Shown: positions 6,972 through 15,263, counted from the stretch's first letter. The stretch is DNA of 16,385 nucleotides from Victivallales bacterium (GCA_018648945.1 JABGQJ010000094.1:1-16385); one strand, 5' to 3'. Numbers and translations are program-made. Notes: generated from the letters alone by a model not told the origin.

Positions 6972-8404
6972 TGGGTTTCCTCAGGGGTTGGGTTCTGCCA
7001 GAGACACAGCGTGGCATAGGAGCGGTAGGGCCTCCATGCTTCGGCAACGGCAAGCATCTCCTTGCGGATACGGTGTTCGCCGTCCGGATGGGCGAGGGCT
7101 TTGACAACGCCCAGATCGCTGACAGGGAAGCAGTCGGGGTGCCCGAGTGCGCGCATGCCGACGTATTGCGCCGTCCAGTCGCCAATGCCCTCTATGGCGG
7201 TGAACTGGGCATGAAATGACTCGAAGGACTGGGTGCGACAGAGATTCAGCTGACCATTCAGGACTGCCCGGGAAACAGCACGAAGGGTCTCCTTGCGCCG
7301 TTGGGTGACGCCGATGGAATCCAGATCCAGAGCCAGGAATTCGGCAGGCGTCGGGAAGAGGCAGACGGATTGGGGAAGGGCGGTTGTCTCGCAGGGCGCC
7401 AGAGCCGCGATGCGCCCTGCGACCGTGGTCGCAGCTTTGACCGAGATCTGCTGCCCCAGAATGGCGCGGATGATGAACTCGAAGGCGCAGAAGCTCTTGG
7501 GCAGCCGAGGGACATCGGTGGCGCCGCGCATAAGGAACGAGTCGTTTTCGAGGCAGGCCTGGATGGGGGCAAGGTCGGTGTCGAGATCAAACATGTGGCG
7601 CACACGCTGATGGACTTCCATGAGACAGCCTGGCTGGTCGGCCTGGACGGTGACAACAAGGGCGGATTCTGAGGCGCTCTGCACCACGGAGAAGCTGCCT
7701 CGTGCACCTTCGGTACGGAAGCTCCGGGTGTAGCTGTCAGCTGTGACCGACTCAACCCCGGGAATGGCGCGGGGCCTCATGAAGTCGAGCATCGCCGAGA
7801 AATCGATCGGGTGGGCATAGGGGATTCTGATCTCAAGCGGAGAGGCGACGGACGAGACCGATTTCCGGAGTTCGCGCGGACCGCGTGCGAACGCTCGCTT
7901 GACGGTCTCGTTGAACTGGCGGACGGAGGAAAAGCCGGAAGCAAACGCGACCTGCGTAATGGGCATGGCGGTGGTTCGCAGGAGTTCCTTGGCAAAAAGG
8001 GAACGGTGGTGGTTGGCGACCTTCTTGGGCGCGACGCCAAGGTTGGCAATGAAGAGTTGGCGCAAGTGGCGCTCGGACACATTCAGGGAGGCAGCCAGCT
8101 TGGCGACACTGTGCGTGTTGAGATAGCCCGCCCGAATCTTCGCCAGAGCCGCTTCGACCGTTAGCGATCCATCGGGATTGGTGAGAGGGAACTCCAGGTG
8201 GAGGTCGGGGCGACAACGATAGCAGGGCGTGAACCCGGCATCCATGGCCTGGTACGCGTTCTGGAAGTAGACCACATTCTTCTCTTTGGCGGTGGGGGCG
8301 GGGCATGATGGGCGACAGAAGATCCCCGTGGTTTTGACCCCGAAGAAGAAGCGGCCGTCGTAGGCCTTGTCCTTGCTGATCCGCGCTGTCCTGTGCTTAT
8401 CCAT
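6968..8404 (-). CDS. alkA: Ada regulatory domain fused to AlkA 3-methyladenine DNA glycosylase
   Basis: A 478-aa regulator and repair-enzyme fusion for alkylation damage. Residues 15-70 are the Ada zinc domain, with Cys30, Cys34, Cys61 and Cys64. Cys30 corresponds to the methylphosphotriester acceptor Cys38 of E. coli Ada. Residues 80-182 are an AraC-type double helix-turn-helix DNA-binding domain. Residues 190-275 are the AlkA N-terminal domain. Residues 305-470 are the HhH-GPD glycosylase, with the hairpin region IEGIGDWTAQYVGMRALG and catalytic Asp430 in FPVSD. Expected function: methylation of Cys30 turns the protein into an activator of its own operon, while the C-terminus excises N-alkylated purines. 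The ATG at 8404 gives the full Ada N-terminus. No Shine-Dalgarno sequence is visible upstream, so translation may start on a short or leaderless message. The separate Ada methyltransferase activity is supplied by the overlapping ogt. The fused architecture is known in other phyla. Confidence 0.95.
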   Translation of the reverse strand: MDKHRTARISKDKAYDGRFFFGVKTTGIFCRPSCPAPTAKEKNVVYFQNAYQAMDAGFTPCYRCRPDLHLEFPLTNPDGSLTVEAALAKIRAGYLNTHSVAKLAASLNVSERHLRQLFIANLGVAPKKVANHHRSLFAKELLRTTAMPITQVAFASGFSSVRQFNETVKRAFARGPRELRKSVSSVASPLEIRIPYAHPIDFSAMLDFMRPRAIPGVESVTADSYTRSFRTEGARGSFSVVQSASESALVVTVQADQPGCLMEVHQRVRHMFDLDTDLAPIQACLENDSFLMRGATDVPRLPKSFCAFEFIIRAILGQQISVKAATTVAGRIAALAPCETTALPQSVCLFPTPAEFLALDLDSIGVTQRRKETLRAVSRAVLNGQLNLCRTQSFESFHAQFTAIEGIGDWTAQYVGMRALGHPDCFPVSDLGVVKALAHPDGEHRIRKEMLAVAEAWRPYRSYATLCLWQNPTPEETQ

Positions 8405-8522
8405 GGCGACAACATAGCGCGAGCTCCCTACCGGACCGGCGGTTTTCGGCGTTCTTACCCCCTACGGTCACGGGTTCAAGGCTGTTGTCCACGTCGCATC
8501 CGCTCCCCGGTCCCCGGCTCCT

Positions 8523-8662
8523 GGAATGGACGGCATGGACATGCCTGCGGCGCATGGACGGGAATGGACGATGGACGGAATGGACGGAATGGTGGCGCGC
8601 GGGACGAGTCTGTCCATGTCGTCCATCGTCCATGCCATGTCCATGTCGTCCATGTCGTCCAT
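8523..8662 (+). repeat. ATGGACG-type palindromic repeat, copy B
   Basis: Same orientation as copy A. Positions 8523-8641 match 6277-6395 except at 8534. Past 8641 this copy carries a TGTCCAT (8638-8644) and two further CGTCCAT units spaced 9 bp apart (8647 and 8656), so its right edge is longer than in copy A. The next bases (CGGCTCC after 8662) loosely match the bases after copy A (CGGTTCC), so the element may end near 8669. Unlike copy A it sits between divergent genes, so transcription termination cannot be its general role. Confidence 0.93.
8564..8633. repeat. Long hairpin inside repeat copy B
   Basis: Same structure as in copy A: 14 perfect pairs (8564-8577 with 8620-8633), a two-base step, then six pairs (8580-8585 with 8612-8617), closing a 26-nt loop. 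Stem and loop are base-for-base the same in both copies. Confidence 0.85.
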
Positions 8663-8781
8663 CGGCTCCGATGATGGCCCTCGGATCTTGGGCCATTGGC
8701 AAAGGTAGCACTACAGCCGATGCGGTCGCGAGCGAAGGGGGCAGCCGATGGGCGCGCGTCGTGGAATCCTCCTTGGACTTG

Positions 8782-8790
8782 TGCTAGACT
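8782..8790 (+). promoter_or_regulatory. Candidate extended -10 promoter for the LamG/Asp-box gene
   Basis: TGCTAGACT reads as TG-n followed by a TAnnnT hexamer (8785-8790), 33 nt before the ATG at 8824. The -35 position about 17 nt upstream (8762-8767, TGGAAT) is poor, so this would rely on the extended -10. Assigned by eye only. Confidence 0.35.
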
Positions 8791-8823
8791 CCCTACTCGC
8801 ACACCCTCAGTCTAGAGGAAACC

Positions 8824-10578
8824 ATGCACCGACTCGCTCTTGTCGTCGCTTTGTCTGCTGTTTCCATTTGGGCGGCGCCGCTTGCCCGCTGGAGCTTCGA
8901 CGACGGCTCGCCCGTCGATGCGATGAAGAACGGACACGATGGTGAGGCCACTGCCGCCGTGAAATCGGTCGATGGCGTTGACGGCAAGGCGTTCCTCGGC
9001 AATGGGGTCTCCGCCCGGATCGAGGTCCCTGATCATCCGGACTTCGATTTCCGCGCCAAGGATTTCTCGGTCTGTGCGTGGGTGAATTCGTACCAGAATC
9101 GGGGACTGCAGCAGATGGTTGTCGGTAAGAATGCGTACGCCGCCAACCAACGCGAATGGGGATTGATCCTGGAGTCGGACGGCCGCTTTTGCTTCTATGT
9201 CCGTCGCGATGGCTGGCAGACGGTCACCAGCCGCGTCTGGGCTGAAGCCGGGGTCTGGACTCATCTGGCGGCGGTGGTGCGCGGCGACGAGTCCGAGCTG
9301 TTCGTGGACGGTGTCTCCATGGGCAAAGCGAAGACGGGCAAGCCGGAAGCGGACACGACGGCACCGATCAGTATCGGGGGCCTCGGTAATGGGGGGCGCC
9401 CCATGCAGCATTGGCAGGGCGTGATCGACGATGTGCGGCTCTATGCCCATGCGCTCTCGGAGGTTGAATTGGCAGCTATGCAGAAGCAAGGTCTACCCAA
9501 ACACGACGTACCGGAGGTGATTGTGGAAACCTACAGGCTATGGGATGGCGAACTGCCCCCCGCCGAAGTCGATCTGCCCTTCGTGCCGGGCACCCGCTAT
9601 GTCACGATCAAGAAGCGCGAGCCCGAGAAGGACGGCTACAAGTGGCTGCATGGTGTGGCCGTGGCCCCCTACAAGGGCACGCTTTTCGCCACCTGGGGCG
9701 AGAACAAGGGGGCGGAGAACACGGTGACCGAGATCAACCGGGGCAGCCGCAGCCGGGACGGTGGCCGCACCTGGAGCACCCCCGAAACGATCGGACCGGG
9801 TGGCGAGGAGGAAGGCAACAGCCATGGTGTCTTCCTGGAGCACAAGGGCCAATTCTGGAGCTTCATGGCCCGGTTTGGCAAGGGGGAGGGGCAGTTCCCC
9901 GGGCTTTGCATGGATGCGTATATCCTCGACGAAGCGACCGACACCTGGCAGGCCAAGGGGGTTGTCGGCAAGGGCATCTGGCCGCTCAAGGCCCCGCAGC
10001 GCATGGCGGACGGGAACTGGTTCGTCCCCGGCTGCGACGAGAATTGGCGCGCTGCGGTAGGGATCAGCAAAGGCGACGATCTGACCGAGTGGGAGGCAAT
10101 CAAGCTCCCCGTCAACAATCTGGTTCAGACCGAGGCGACGGCATGGATCGACGGACCCGAGGTCGTGGCTATCCTGCGCAACCAGTCCCCCCAGCAAAGC
10201 GGCCCCATCCGGGCGGCGGTCTGCGTGAGCGGGGACTATGGGCGGACCTGGTCGCCATCGGTGGAATCCAACTTCCCCATGGTCACCAGCAAGCCATTCG
10301 CGGGCGTGCTCAGCACCGGGCAACGGTACTTGATCAGCAACGTCTGCCGAGGCAACTCGAACTCCAGAAACTGCATGACCATCGCGGTCGGCAAGCCTGG
10401 GGCCAAGACGCTCAGTCGCATGTGGCGGATCGACGCGGGGCGGGGGCTCAGTTACCCCGATGCCTGCGAGGCCGACGGCAAGTTGTACGTGGCGTATTCC
10501 TGGACGGAGGCCAGCGGTGGCAACCAGAACAGCGCGAAGCTGGCCACCTTCCCCATCGCCTCCCTCGCTGCCGACTGA
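8824..10578 (+). CDS. Exported LamG-domain and Asp-box (sialidase-like) protein
   Basis: A 584-aa protein with a signal peptide (hydrophobic residues 4-16, likely cleavage after Ala17 or Ala18), so it is predicted to act outside the cytoplasmic membrane. An AGAGGA ribosome binding site at 8814-8819 supports the ATG. Residues 20-222 form a LamG/concanavalin-type jelly roll: ARWSFDDG at its start, DDVRLYAHALSEVE at its end. Residues 245-575 resemble the six-bladed sialidase/BNR propeller, with two Asp-boxes of the S-x-D-x-G-x-T-W type at 310-317 and 469-476. The (F/Y)RIP motif of true sialidases is not evident, so sialidase activity should not be assumed. Such LamG-propeller proteins are common in glycan-degrading PVC bacteria and may bind or cleave a terminal sugar. 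It probably forms its own transcription unit, with 91 bp to the next gene. Confidence 0.87.
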   Translation: MHRLALVVALSAVSIWAAPLARWSFDDGSPVDAMKNGHDGEATAAVKSVDGVDGKAFLGNGVSARIEVPDHPDFDFRAKDFSVCAWVNSYQNRGLQQMVVGKNAYAANQREWGLILESDGRFCFYVRRDGWQTVTSRVWAEAGVWTHLAAVVRGDESELFVDGVSMGKAKTGKPEADTTAPISIGGLGNGGRPMQHWQGVIDDVRLYAHALSEVELAAMQKQGLPKHDVPEVIVETYRLWDGELPPAEVDLPFVPGTRYVTIKKREPEKDGYKWLHGVAVAPYKGTLFATWGENKGAENTVTEINRGSRSRDGGRTWSTPETIGPGGEEEGNSHGVFLEHKGQFWSFMARFGKGEGQFPGLCMDAYILDEATDTWQAKGVVGKGIWPLKAPQRMADGNWFVPGCDENWRAAVGISKGDDLTEWEAIKLPVNNLVQTEATAWIDGPEVVAILRNQSPQQSGPIRAAVCVSGDYGRTWSPSVESNFPMVTSKPFAGVLSTGQRYLISNVCRGNSNSRNCMTIAVGKPGAKTLSRMWRIDAGRGLSYPDACEADGKLYVAYSWTEASGGNQNSAKLATFPIASLAAD

Positions 10579-10669
10579 GCCGGCGACCAATTCCCGTTGG
10601 GGTTCAGCCGTTTACCAGAGGCAGGCCGTGTTGCCCGCCACATTTTACACATGCGAGCCGTTGCCATAG

Positions 10670-13600
10670 ATGAAGAACCCGTTCCGCAAGATCCGCTGGC
10701 GCAGATTACCACGTCGCCTGGCCAAGGGCCTGCTGCGGGTGGTGCTCATGCTGGTGGCGATCCTGTTGCTGTCGGTGATCCTGCTGGATCTCTACTGCGA
10801 GGTCCAGGGCTTGCCGGCCTGGGCCATGGACATGGTCCAGGGCGAACTGATGCGGCACGGCGTACGTTGCGACGTTCGTGAGATTCGGGCCGGGCTGCTC
10901 TCCTCCGTGACCGTGGAGGATGGCACCTTCACGGCCACGCGGCATGGCATGGATATTGTCCTGCGGGCGGATCGGGTCAAGGCCCGGCTGGGCTTGAGGG
11001 CGTTGCTGACCCGTCAGCCGTTCATCAAGACGCTGGACGTCTCCGGGGCAACGCTGAGCTTCCGCGGGAACCGCCGCGAGGCCCTGCTGCCCCATGTGGT
11101 GGATTTCAGTGGCGAGCTCCGGCCCCAGGTCGGGGGTGCCTATGCGATCAGTGCTCGGGGGTTGACCGAGGGGGTGTCCGTGCGCGTCACTGGCCGCGTC
11201 CGCAACGCCAAGGCGCTCTGGCAGAGGCGCACCCCGCCCGCTGCCGAGGACGACCGCCTGGCCCGGGTCCTGGAAACGGCCACCCGCGCCTTGCGGCAGT
11301 GTCGCTTTGGCAACCGCGATGCCGCCATCGAGCTCACTGTGGACGCCGATGCCGCCGACTGGAGCGATGTGGCGGTCGCGGGGCACTGGAACGTCTCGGA
11401 CATTGTGCTCCAGGGCACCCTCGCCCAGACCTTCAAAGGGCAGTTCACCGCATCCCGGAAACAGATCGTGTTCCGTGAACTCATGGTGCGGCTGAATCGG
11501 GAGGAGCACCTCTTTGGCAAGGTAGTTCTGGAGCCCGACACCCGTCGCGTGTGGGCCGAGGTCGAAGGCCAATGCGCTCCCGGCACCGCATTCGGCCTGA
11601 TCAAGGTCGCTGAACCGGACTGGCTGCAGAGACTGGACTTCACGACTCCCCTCAGCTTCAAGACCACCTTGCACCCTTCCCCATGGGCGGACCGTGGCAA
11701 GTGGCACATGGAGGTCGCCTGCGAGGCCAGCGATTTCGCCCTTCGTGACATGCCGGTGAAGCATGTCGAAGCACAGATCGAGCTGCGGGATCGGACCATC
11801 AAGATCCCTGCTTTCGCCTGGGATGTCGCCAACGAGCGCACGGGCGAGCAGGCCAAGGGCAGCGTGACCATCTGGCCTGCGGAGAAGCTGTTCTCCCTCG
11901 ACTTGACCGCTTCGCTTGACTGGCGTCGCCGTTGCCGCCAGCTTGGCATTCCCCTGCCCGCTTTCCTGCGTCAGCTGGATACGGGCAGCACTCCCCCGCA
12001 CGTGCGGGTAGCCCTGGCGAAGTCCCCCTACGACTGGACGCAATGGTGCGGCAGCGCCTCGGTGCGCGCGGAGAAGGTCGCCGGGGCAGGCATGAGCTGC
12101 AACGGGCTGCGCACGGATGTCCAGTTCGGCGGCGACACGCTGCGGGTGGAGAACCTGCGCCTGCAGCTCGGCACCCCGGGGACAGTGGTCTCCGGCCGGA
12201 TCGATGTCCAGTTGCCCAACGGGAACCGCACGCAGGTTCAGCTGGACTACGATTTGTCGGCATACCACCGGGATGCGACCGCACCGGCCCAGCTGGCCGC
12301 CTTTGCCGGGGCTGTGGTTTGGGATCCTGCGACGGCGAGGGTTTCGGCCCGGGGAGAGGGCACGACTCGTCTTGCCCGGGCCTACCACGCGTTGGGCCCC
12401 GCCCTTGGCTTGCAGAGGCATGACCGACTGGCGGAGTACCATTGCACGGGCAAACCCGTGCGAGTCCGCTTCACCTTGCCCGAATGCGGCACCGACTCCG
12501 ACGGGTGGCGGGTGAATGCCGAGGCAAAGGGCGAGGGCATCCGGTACCGTGATCTTCTGGTCAAGGAGGTGGAGAGCAGGGTCTCGATCGGCAAGCGACA
12601 GCTCAGCTTCACCGATCTGCGCGGCACCACTGTCGGCGGGGAGGCCTTCCGTCTGAATCTGGCCCTTTCGTTCAGCCCCTTCACCCTCAATGTCAGCGAC
12701 GGCGAACTGCGCGGCAACCCGCTGTTGGTGGAGACCTTCATCCAGGGGCGGCGCCCGAAGCAGGACTACCGCCACATCTGGCAGGGCTTCACGTGGGACA
12801 AGGAGCACCCACCTCTCTTCCGCGTGCCCGCATTGCTCTATCGCCAGGAGCCCAAGGGCGGCGAGTGGCATCTGGAGATGCGCGGAACCGGGGAGTTCGA
12901 GGAGGTCACCCTCCACGAGGTCCGCGCCAAACGACTGACTCTCGGGGTCAAGCTCGACCTGCCCGGCACCGTGTCGGTGAGCGATGTGGTGTTCACCACG
13001 GACGATACCGTCGTGAAGGGGAACGTGCAGGTGAACACCGACGGTGTTCCCAGCTGCGATTTCCAGATTGCTGCCGAGGATGGCGGCTGCGACCCCCGCG
13101 TTGTCCTGCGCATGATCCGCCCCGGCCTGGAGGAGAACATTGGCACCATGGAGTTCGCCAGCGATTCGAAGGTCACCTGCACCGGGGCCTTCTTCCTGGC
13201 CAAGGATCCGCGCCTGAACCTGGCCGGGACGGTGGAGACCAAGCGCTGGCACTGGGAGGATGTGAGGCTCACCGATGTGGTCGCCAAGTGGGGGCTGCGC
13301 GGCTCGGAGATCCGCTGGGACATCGCCAAGGCCACCTGCTGCAAGGGGACGGTCCAATCCACGGGCGTGTACGACACCGTGACCCGAATCGGCAGTCTTG
13401 CCATCGAGGGGAGCGGGGCCTCGCTCAATGCCATGATGACTGAGTTCGAACTTGGCGAGGCCAAGCCCGAGAACGAGGCGAAGGTAGCCCTCTCCGGGCG
13501 GGTCCGCTTCCTCCGTGACTGGGCGGGACGCCCCCTCCAGCTCGCCGGGACCGGCCGGGTGGTTCTCAGCGAGGGAGACCTCTGGCGGGTTCCCATCCTC

Positions 13601-13984
13601 AGCCAGCTCGGCGACCTGCTCGATGTTCCTTTCTTGCGTAGCCTGTCGCTCCGCAGCTTGGGGAAGATCACCGCCCTGCGGGCGGATCTCGCGTTCGATG
13701 GCGAACGGGTCGCCATCCCCAACCTAGTCACCGACGGCACGGCCGTCTCCCTGAGCGGCTCCGGCGAATACTCCTGGCGCACGGAGCGCATCGAGTTCGA
13801 CATGGTCGGCCATACGTTCCGCAAGTATGGGTTCGTGTCCTGGTTCAGCAGGCCTCTTTCCTGGGTGTTCAGAGCCCAACTGGTCGGCACGCGAGAGGAC
13901 TACAAGTGGCGTCTGAACAACGCCGTGAAGCAGGCGATCATGGGCGAGGGAAGCTCAGAAAGCCGTCGGATCGAAGACCCTTGA
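10670..13984 (+). CDS. AsmA-like large inner-membrane-anchored envelope protein
   Basis: A 1,104-aa protein with a basic cytoplasmic N-terminus (residues 1-19, rich in Lys and Arg), one transmembrane helix at about 21-42, and a long extracytoplasmic region rich in short beta strands. The early part, reading as a strand-rich repeat with 'VRADRVKARLGLRALL'-like and 'VSGATLSFRGN'-like segments, and the C-terminal stretch at about 910-1085 with GEYSW near the end, resemble the AsmA/YhdP/TamB group. Those proteins bridge the inner and outer membranes in Gram-negatives and are linked to lipid transport. This is similarity by pattern; no exact subfamily is assigned. The start lacks a clear Shine-Dalgarno sequence, but the Lys-Arg-rich start followed by the membrane helix supports ATG 10670. 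Its stop codon overlaps the -35 box of the mreB promoter candidate. Confidence 0.75.
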   Translation: MKNPFRKIRWRRLPRRLAKGLLRVVLMLVAILLLSVILLDLYCEVQGLPAWAMDMVQGELMRHGVRCDVREIRAGLLSSVTVEDGTFTATRHGMDIVLRADRVKARLGLRALLTRQPFIKTLDVSGATLSFRGNRREALLPHVVDFSGELRPQVGGAYAISARGLTEGVSVRVTGRVRNAKALWQRRTPPAAEDDRLARVLETATRALRQCRFGNRDAAIELTVDADAADWSDVAVAGHWNVSDIVLQGTLAQTFKGQFTASRKQIVFRELMVRLNREEHLFGKVVLEPDTRRVWAEVEGQCAPGTAFGLIKVAEPDWLQRLDFTTPLSFKTTLHPSPWADRGKWHMEVACEASDFALRDMPVKHVEAQIELRDRTIKIPAFAWDVANERTGEQAKGSVTIWPAEKLFSLDLTASLDWRRRCRQLGIPLPAFLRQLDTGSTPPHVRVALAKSPYDWTQWCGSASVRAEKVAGAGMSCNGLRTDVQFGGDTLRVENLRLQLGTPGTVVSGRIDVQLPNGNRTQVQLDYDLSAYHRDATAPAQLAAFAGAVVWDPATARVSARGEGTTRLARAYHALGPALGLQRHDRLAEYHCTGKPVRVRFTLPECGTDSDGWRVNAEAKGEGIRYRDLLVKEVESRVSIGKRQLSFTDLRGTTVGGEAFRLNLALSFSPFTLNVSDGELRGNPLLVETFIQGRRPKQDYRHIWQGFTWDKEHPPLFRVPALLYRQEPKGGEWHLEMRGTGEFEEVTLHEVRAKRLTLGVKLDLPGTVSVSDVVFTTDDTVVKGNVQVNTDGVPSCDFQIAAEDGGCDPRVVLRMIRPGLEENIGTMEFASDSKVTCTGAFFLAKDPRLNLAGTVETKRWHWEDVRLTDVVAKWGLRGSEIRWDIAKATCCKGTVQSTGVYDTVTRIGSLAIEGSGASLNAMMTEFELGEAKPENEAKVALSGRVRFLRDWAGRPLQLAGTGRVVLSEGDLWRVPILSQLGDLLDVPFLRSLSLRSLGKITALRADLAFDGERVAIPNLVTDGTAVSLSGSGEYSWRTERIEFDMVGHTFRKYGFVSWFSRPLSWVFRAQLVGTREDYKWRLNNAVKQAIMGEGSSESRRIEDP

Positions 13985-14011
13985 CAAACCTCGGCGCTCA
14001 GTGTCTGTTAT
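13981..14011 (+). promoter_or_regulatory. Candidate sigma-70-type promoter for mreB
   Basis: A perfect TTGACA -35 (13981-13986) overlaps the TGA stop of the AsmA-like gene. It is followed after 19 bp by TGTTAT (14006-14011, 4 of 6 consensus positions). The spacing is slightly long. Initiation here would leave a leader of about 110 nt before the mreB ATG. Confidence 0.5.
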
Positions 14012-14049
14012 GTGGACTGCATGCGGGTTCCCTCCCGGTGCGGCCTGCG

Positions 14050-14066
14050 GCTCGCCGAGAGCGAGC
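14050..14066 (+). other. Small hairpin in the mreB leader
   Basis: GCTCGC (14050-14055) and GCGAGC (14061-14066) form a perfect 6-bp stem with a 5-nt CGAGA loop, between the candidate promoter and the mreB start. Just downstream, GGAGCTCC (14073-14080) is an 8-bp palindrome. Function unknown; both could be chance in GC-rich DNA. Confidence 0.35.
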
Positions 14067-14128
14067 AGTAACGGAGCTCCGAGGAGCGATATCCTGCCAC
14101 CTTCCTACGCCAGGGCAAACGGCAACAC

Positions 14129-15181
14129 ATGGGCATCATCAGTAGATTCAAGGCCTTCTTCTCGAACGACATCGGGATCGATCTAGGCACCGCCAACACG
14201 CTTGTGAACGTGCGTGACCGAGGCATCGTGCTCAGCGAACCCAGCGTCGTGGCCATAATGGCTGAGACCGGCAAAGTTCTTGCCGTGGGCATGGAAGCCA
14301 AGCGGATGCTCGGGCGCACGCCCGGCAATATCCGTGCCATCCGTCCCATGAAGGACGGGGTCATCGCCGACTTCGAGATCACCGAGGAGATGCTTCGCTA
14401 CTTCATCCAGAAGGTCCACGGCAAGCGCAAGATCATGCGCCCCCGCGTGCTGGTGGCTGTTCCCTCGGGCATCACCGAGGTGGAGACGCGCGCGGTCAAG
14501 GAGAGCGCGCTCCGGGCAGGGGCGCGCGAGGTGCATCTTGTGGAGGAACCCATGGCGGCCGCCATCGGCGTGGGCATCCAGGTCCAGGAACCCTCGGGCA
14601 ACATGATCGTGGATATCGGCGGCGGAACCACCGAAGTCGCCATCATCTCCCTGGCTGGCATCGTGGAATGGCGCAGCATCAAGAGCGGGGGCGATGCCAT
14701 GGACCAGGCCATCGTCCAGTATCTCAAGCGCGCCTACAGTCTGCTTATTGGCGAACGCACGGCCGAGCATATCAAGATCGATATTGGCAGTGCCTACAAG
14801 CTGGAAGAGGTGCTGACCAGGGACGTCAAGGGCCGCGACCTCATGGGAGGGTTGCCCAAGACGGTCAGCATCACCAGCGAAGAGATCCGCGAAGCCCTCA
14901 TGGAGCCGGTCACCCGCATCGTCGAAGCCGTGCGCATGAGTCTCGAGCGCTGTCCGCCGGAACTGTCTGCCGACCTTATTGACCACGGGGTCATGCTTGC
15001 TGGTGGCGGCGCCCTCCTGCGCGGTCTCGACCGCCTTGTCTCCGAGGAGACAGGTTTGCCGGTTGCCGTGGCCGACGAGCCTCTGCTCGCCGTCGCCAAG
15101 GGCACTGGTATTGTCCTGGAAGAGATGGACATGCTCTCTCGTACGGTCCATTCCTCCGCCAAGCGCCCCCGCCGCATGTAG
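14129..15181 (+). CDS. mreB: Rod shape-determining actin homologue MreB
   Basis: A 350-aa bacterial actin that polymerises on the inner face of the membrane and guides elongation-phase peptidoglycan synthesis. The phosphate-1 motif IDLGTANT (residues 17-24), catalytic Glu140 in [10 protein letters not shown], phosphate-2 motif [10 protein letters not shown] (161-170) and adenosine motif LAGGGALL (290-297) are intact, and the length is normal. The N-terminus [11 protein letters not shown] is amphipathic, as expected for membrane binding. No good Shine-Dalgarno sequence precedes the ATG; an AGGG lies about 14 nt upstream. The usual partners mreC and mreD do not follow: the next gene is an aldolase-family enzyme 144 bp downstream. 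The upstream neighbour is the AsmA-like envelope protein. Confidence 0.97.
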   Translation: MGIISRFKAFFSNDIGIDLGTANTLVNVRDRGIVLSEPSVVAIMAETGKVLAVGMEAKRMLGRTPGNIRAIRPMKDGVIADFEITEEMLRYFIQKVHGKRKIMRPRVLVAVPSGITEVETRAVKESALRAGAREVHLVEEPMAAAIGVGIQVQEPSGNMIVDIGGGTTEVAIISLAGIVEWRSIKSGGDAMDQAIVQYLKRAYSLLIGERTAEHIKIDIGSAYKLEEVLTRDVKGRDLMGGLPKTVSITSEEIREALMEPVTRIVEAVRMSLERCPPELSADLIDHGVMLAGGGALLRGLDRLVSEETGLPVAVADEPLLAVAKGTGIVLEEMDMLSRTVHSSAKRPRRM

Positions 15182-15211
15182 GCGGCCCCGCCACCTCGCC
15201 CCCCTGCGTCG

Positions 15212-15230
15212 GGCCGGAGCGCATCCGGCC
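15212..15230 (+). terminator. Possible terminator hairpin after mreB
   Basis: GGCCGGA (15212-15218) and TCCGGCC (15224-15230) form a perfect 7-bp GC-rich stem with a 5-nt loop, 31 nt after the mreB stop. No T-run follows, so it may be a weak or Rho-independent-like pause, or an mRNA 3'-end stabiliser. Confidence 0.4.
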
Positions 15231-15263
15231 ATGGCGACTGGCGGGATGGTGGGTCAGGCACTA

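Larger units (their letters stand above)
6277..8662. other. Repeat-flanked alkylation-repair island
   Basis: A segment bounded by two direct copies of a hairpin-forming repeat (6277-6400 and 8523-8662). It holds only the ogt and ada-alkA genes, the only - strand genes in the window; everything on both sides is + strand. The core copies are offset by exactly 2,246 bp and match at 118 of 119 positions. No transposase, integrase or convincing target-site duplication is visible. It may be an insertion mobilised or rearranged through the repeats, or two independent repeat insertions beside an ordinary operon. The boundaries as a unit are inference. Confidence 0.4.
8405..8823. other. 419-bp divergent intergenic region containing repeat copy B
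   Basis: Separates the start of ada-alkA (- strand) from the start of the LamG/Asp-box gene (+ strand). It must hold promoters for both directions. From 8405 to 8522 I see a TATGTT hexamer on the - strand close to the ada start, but no convincing partner and no clear Ada box. Repeat copy B fills 8523-8662. From 8663 to 8823 the only recognisable elements are a candidate extended -10 (8782-8790) and a ribosome binding site (8814-8819). No believable protein gene is seen; short frames here come from the repeat. Confidence 0.7.

Noticed and set aside
6318..7019. Open frames encoding Met-Asp-Gly or Pro-Ser-Ile repeats across both repeat copies (also 8393-8711 on both strands)
   Set aside because: They arise from the ATGGACG units and their complement, occur in several frames on both strands, and run into or across real genes. 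No sign of translation.
6277..8662. CRISPR array
   Set aside because: Only two long copies over 2 kb apart with genes between them; the short units inside each copy are 7-9 bp with no unique spacers of regular length, and there are no cas genes.
8515..8669. CGGCTCC at 8515-8521 and 8663-8669 as a target-site duplication around repeat copy B
   Set aside because: Copy A has no matching pair, and the right-hand CGGCTCC resembles the bases after copy A (CGGTTCC), so it may be part of the element itself. A 7-bp match in GC-rich DNA is weak evidence.
10706..13357. Long - strand open frame of 883 codons opposite the AsmA-like gene
   Set aside because: Antisense shadow in high-GC DNA. The + strand frame has a membrane anchor and family-like features; the antisense product is low-complexity Gly, Ala, Arg and His-rich with no domain.
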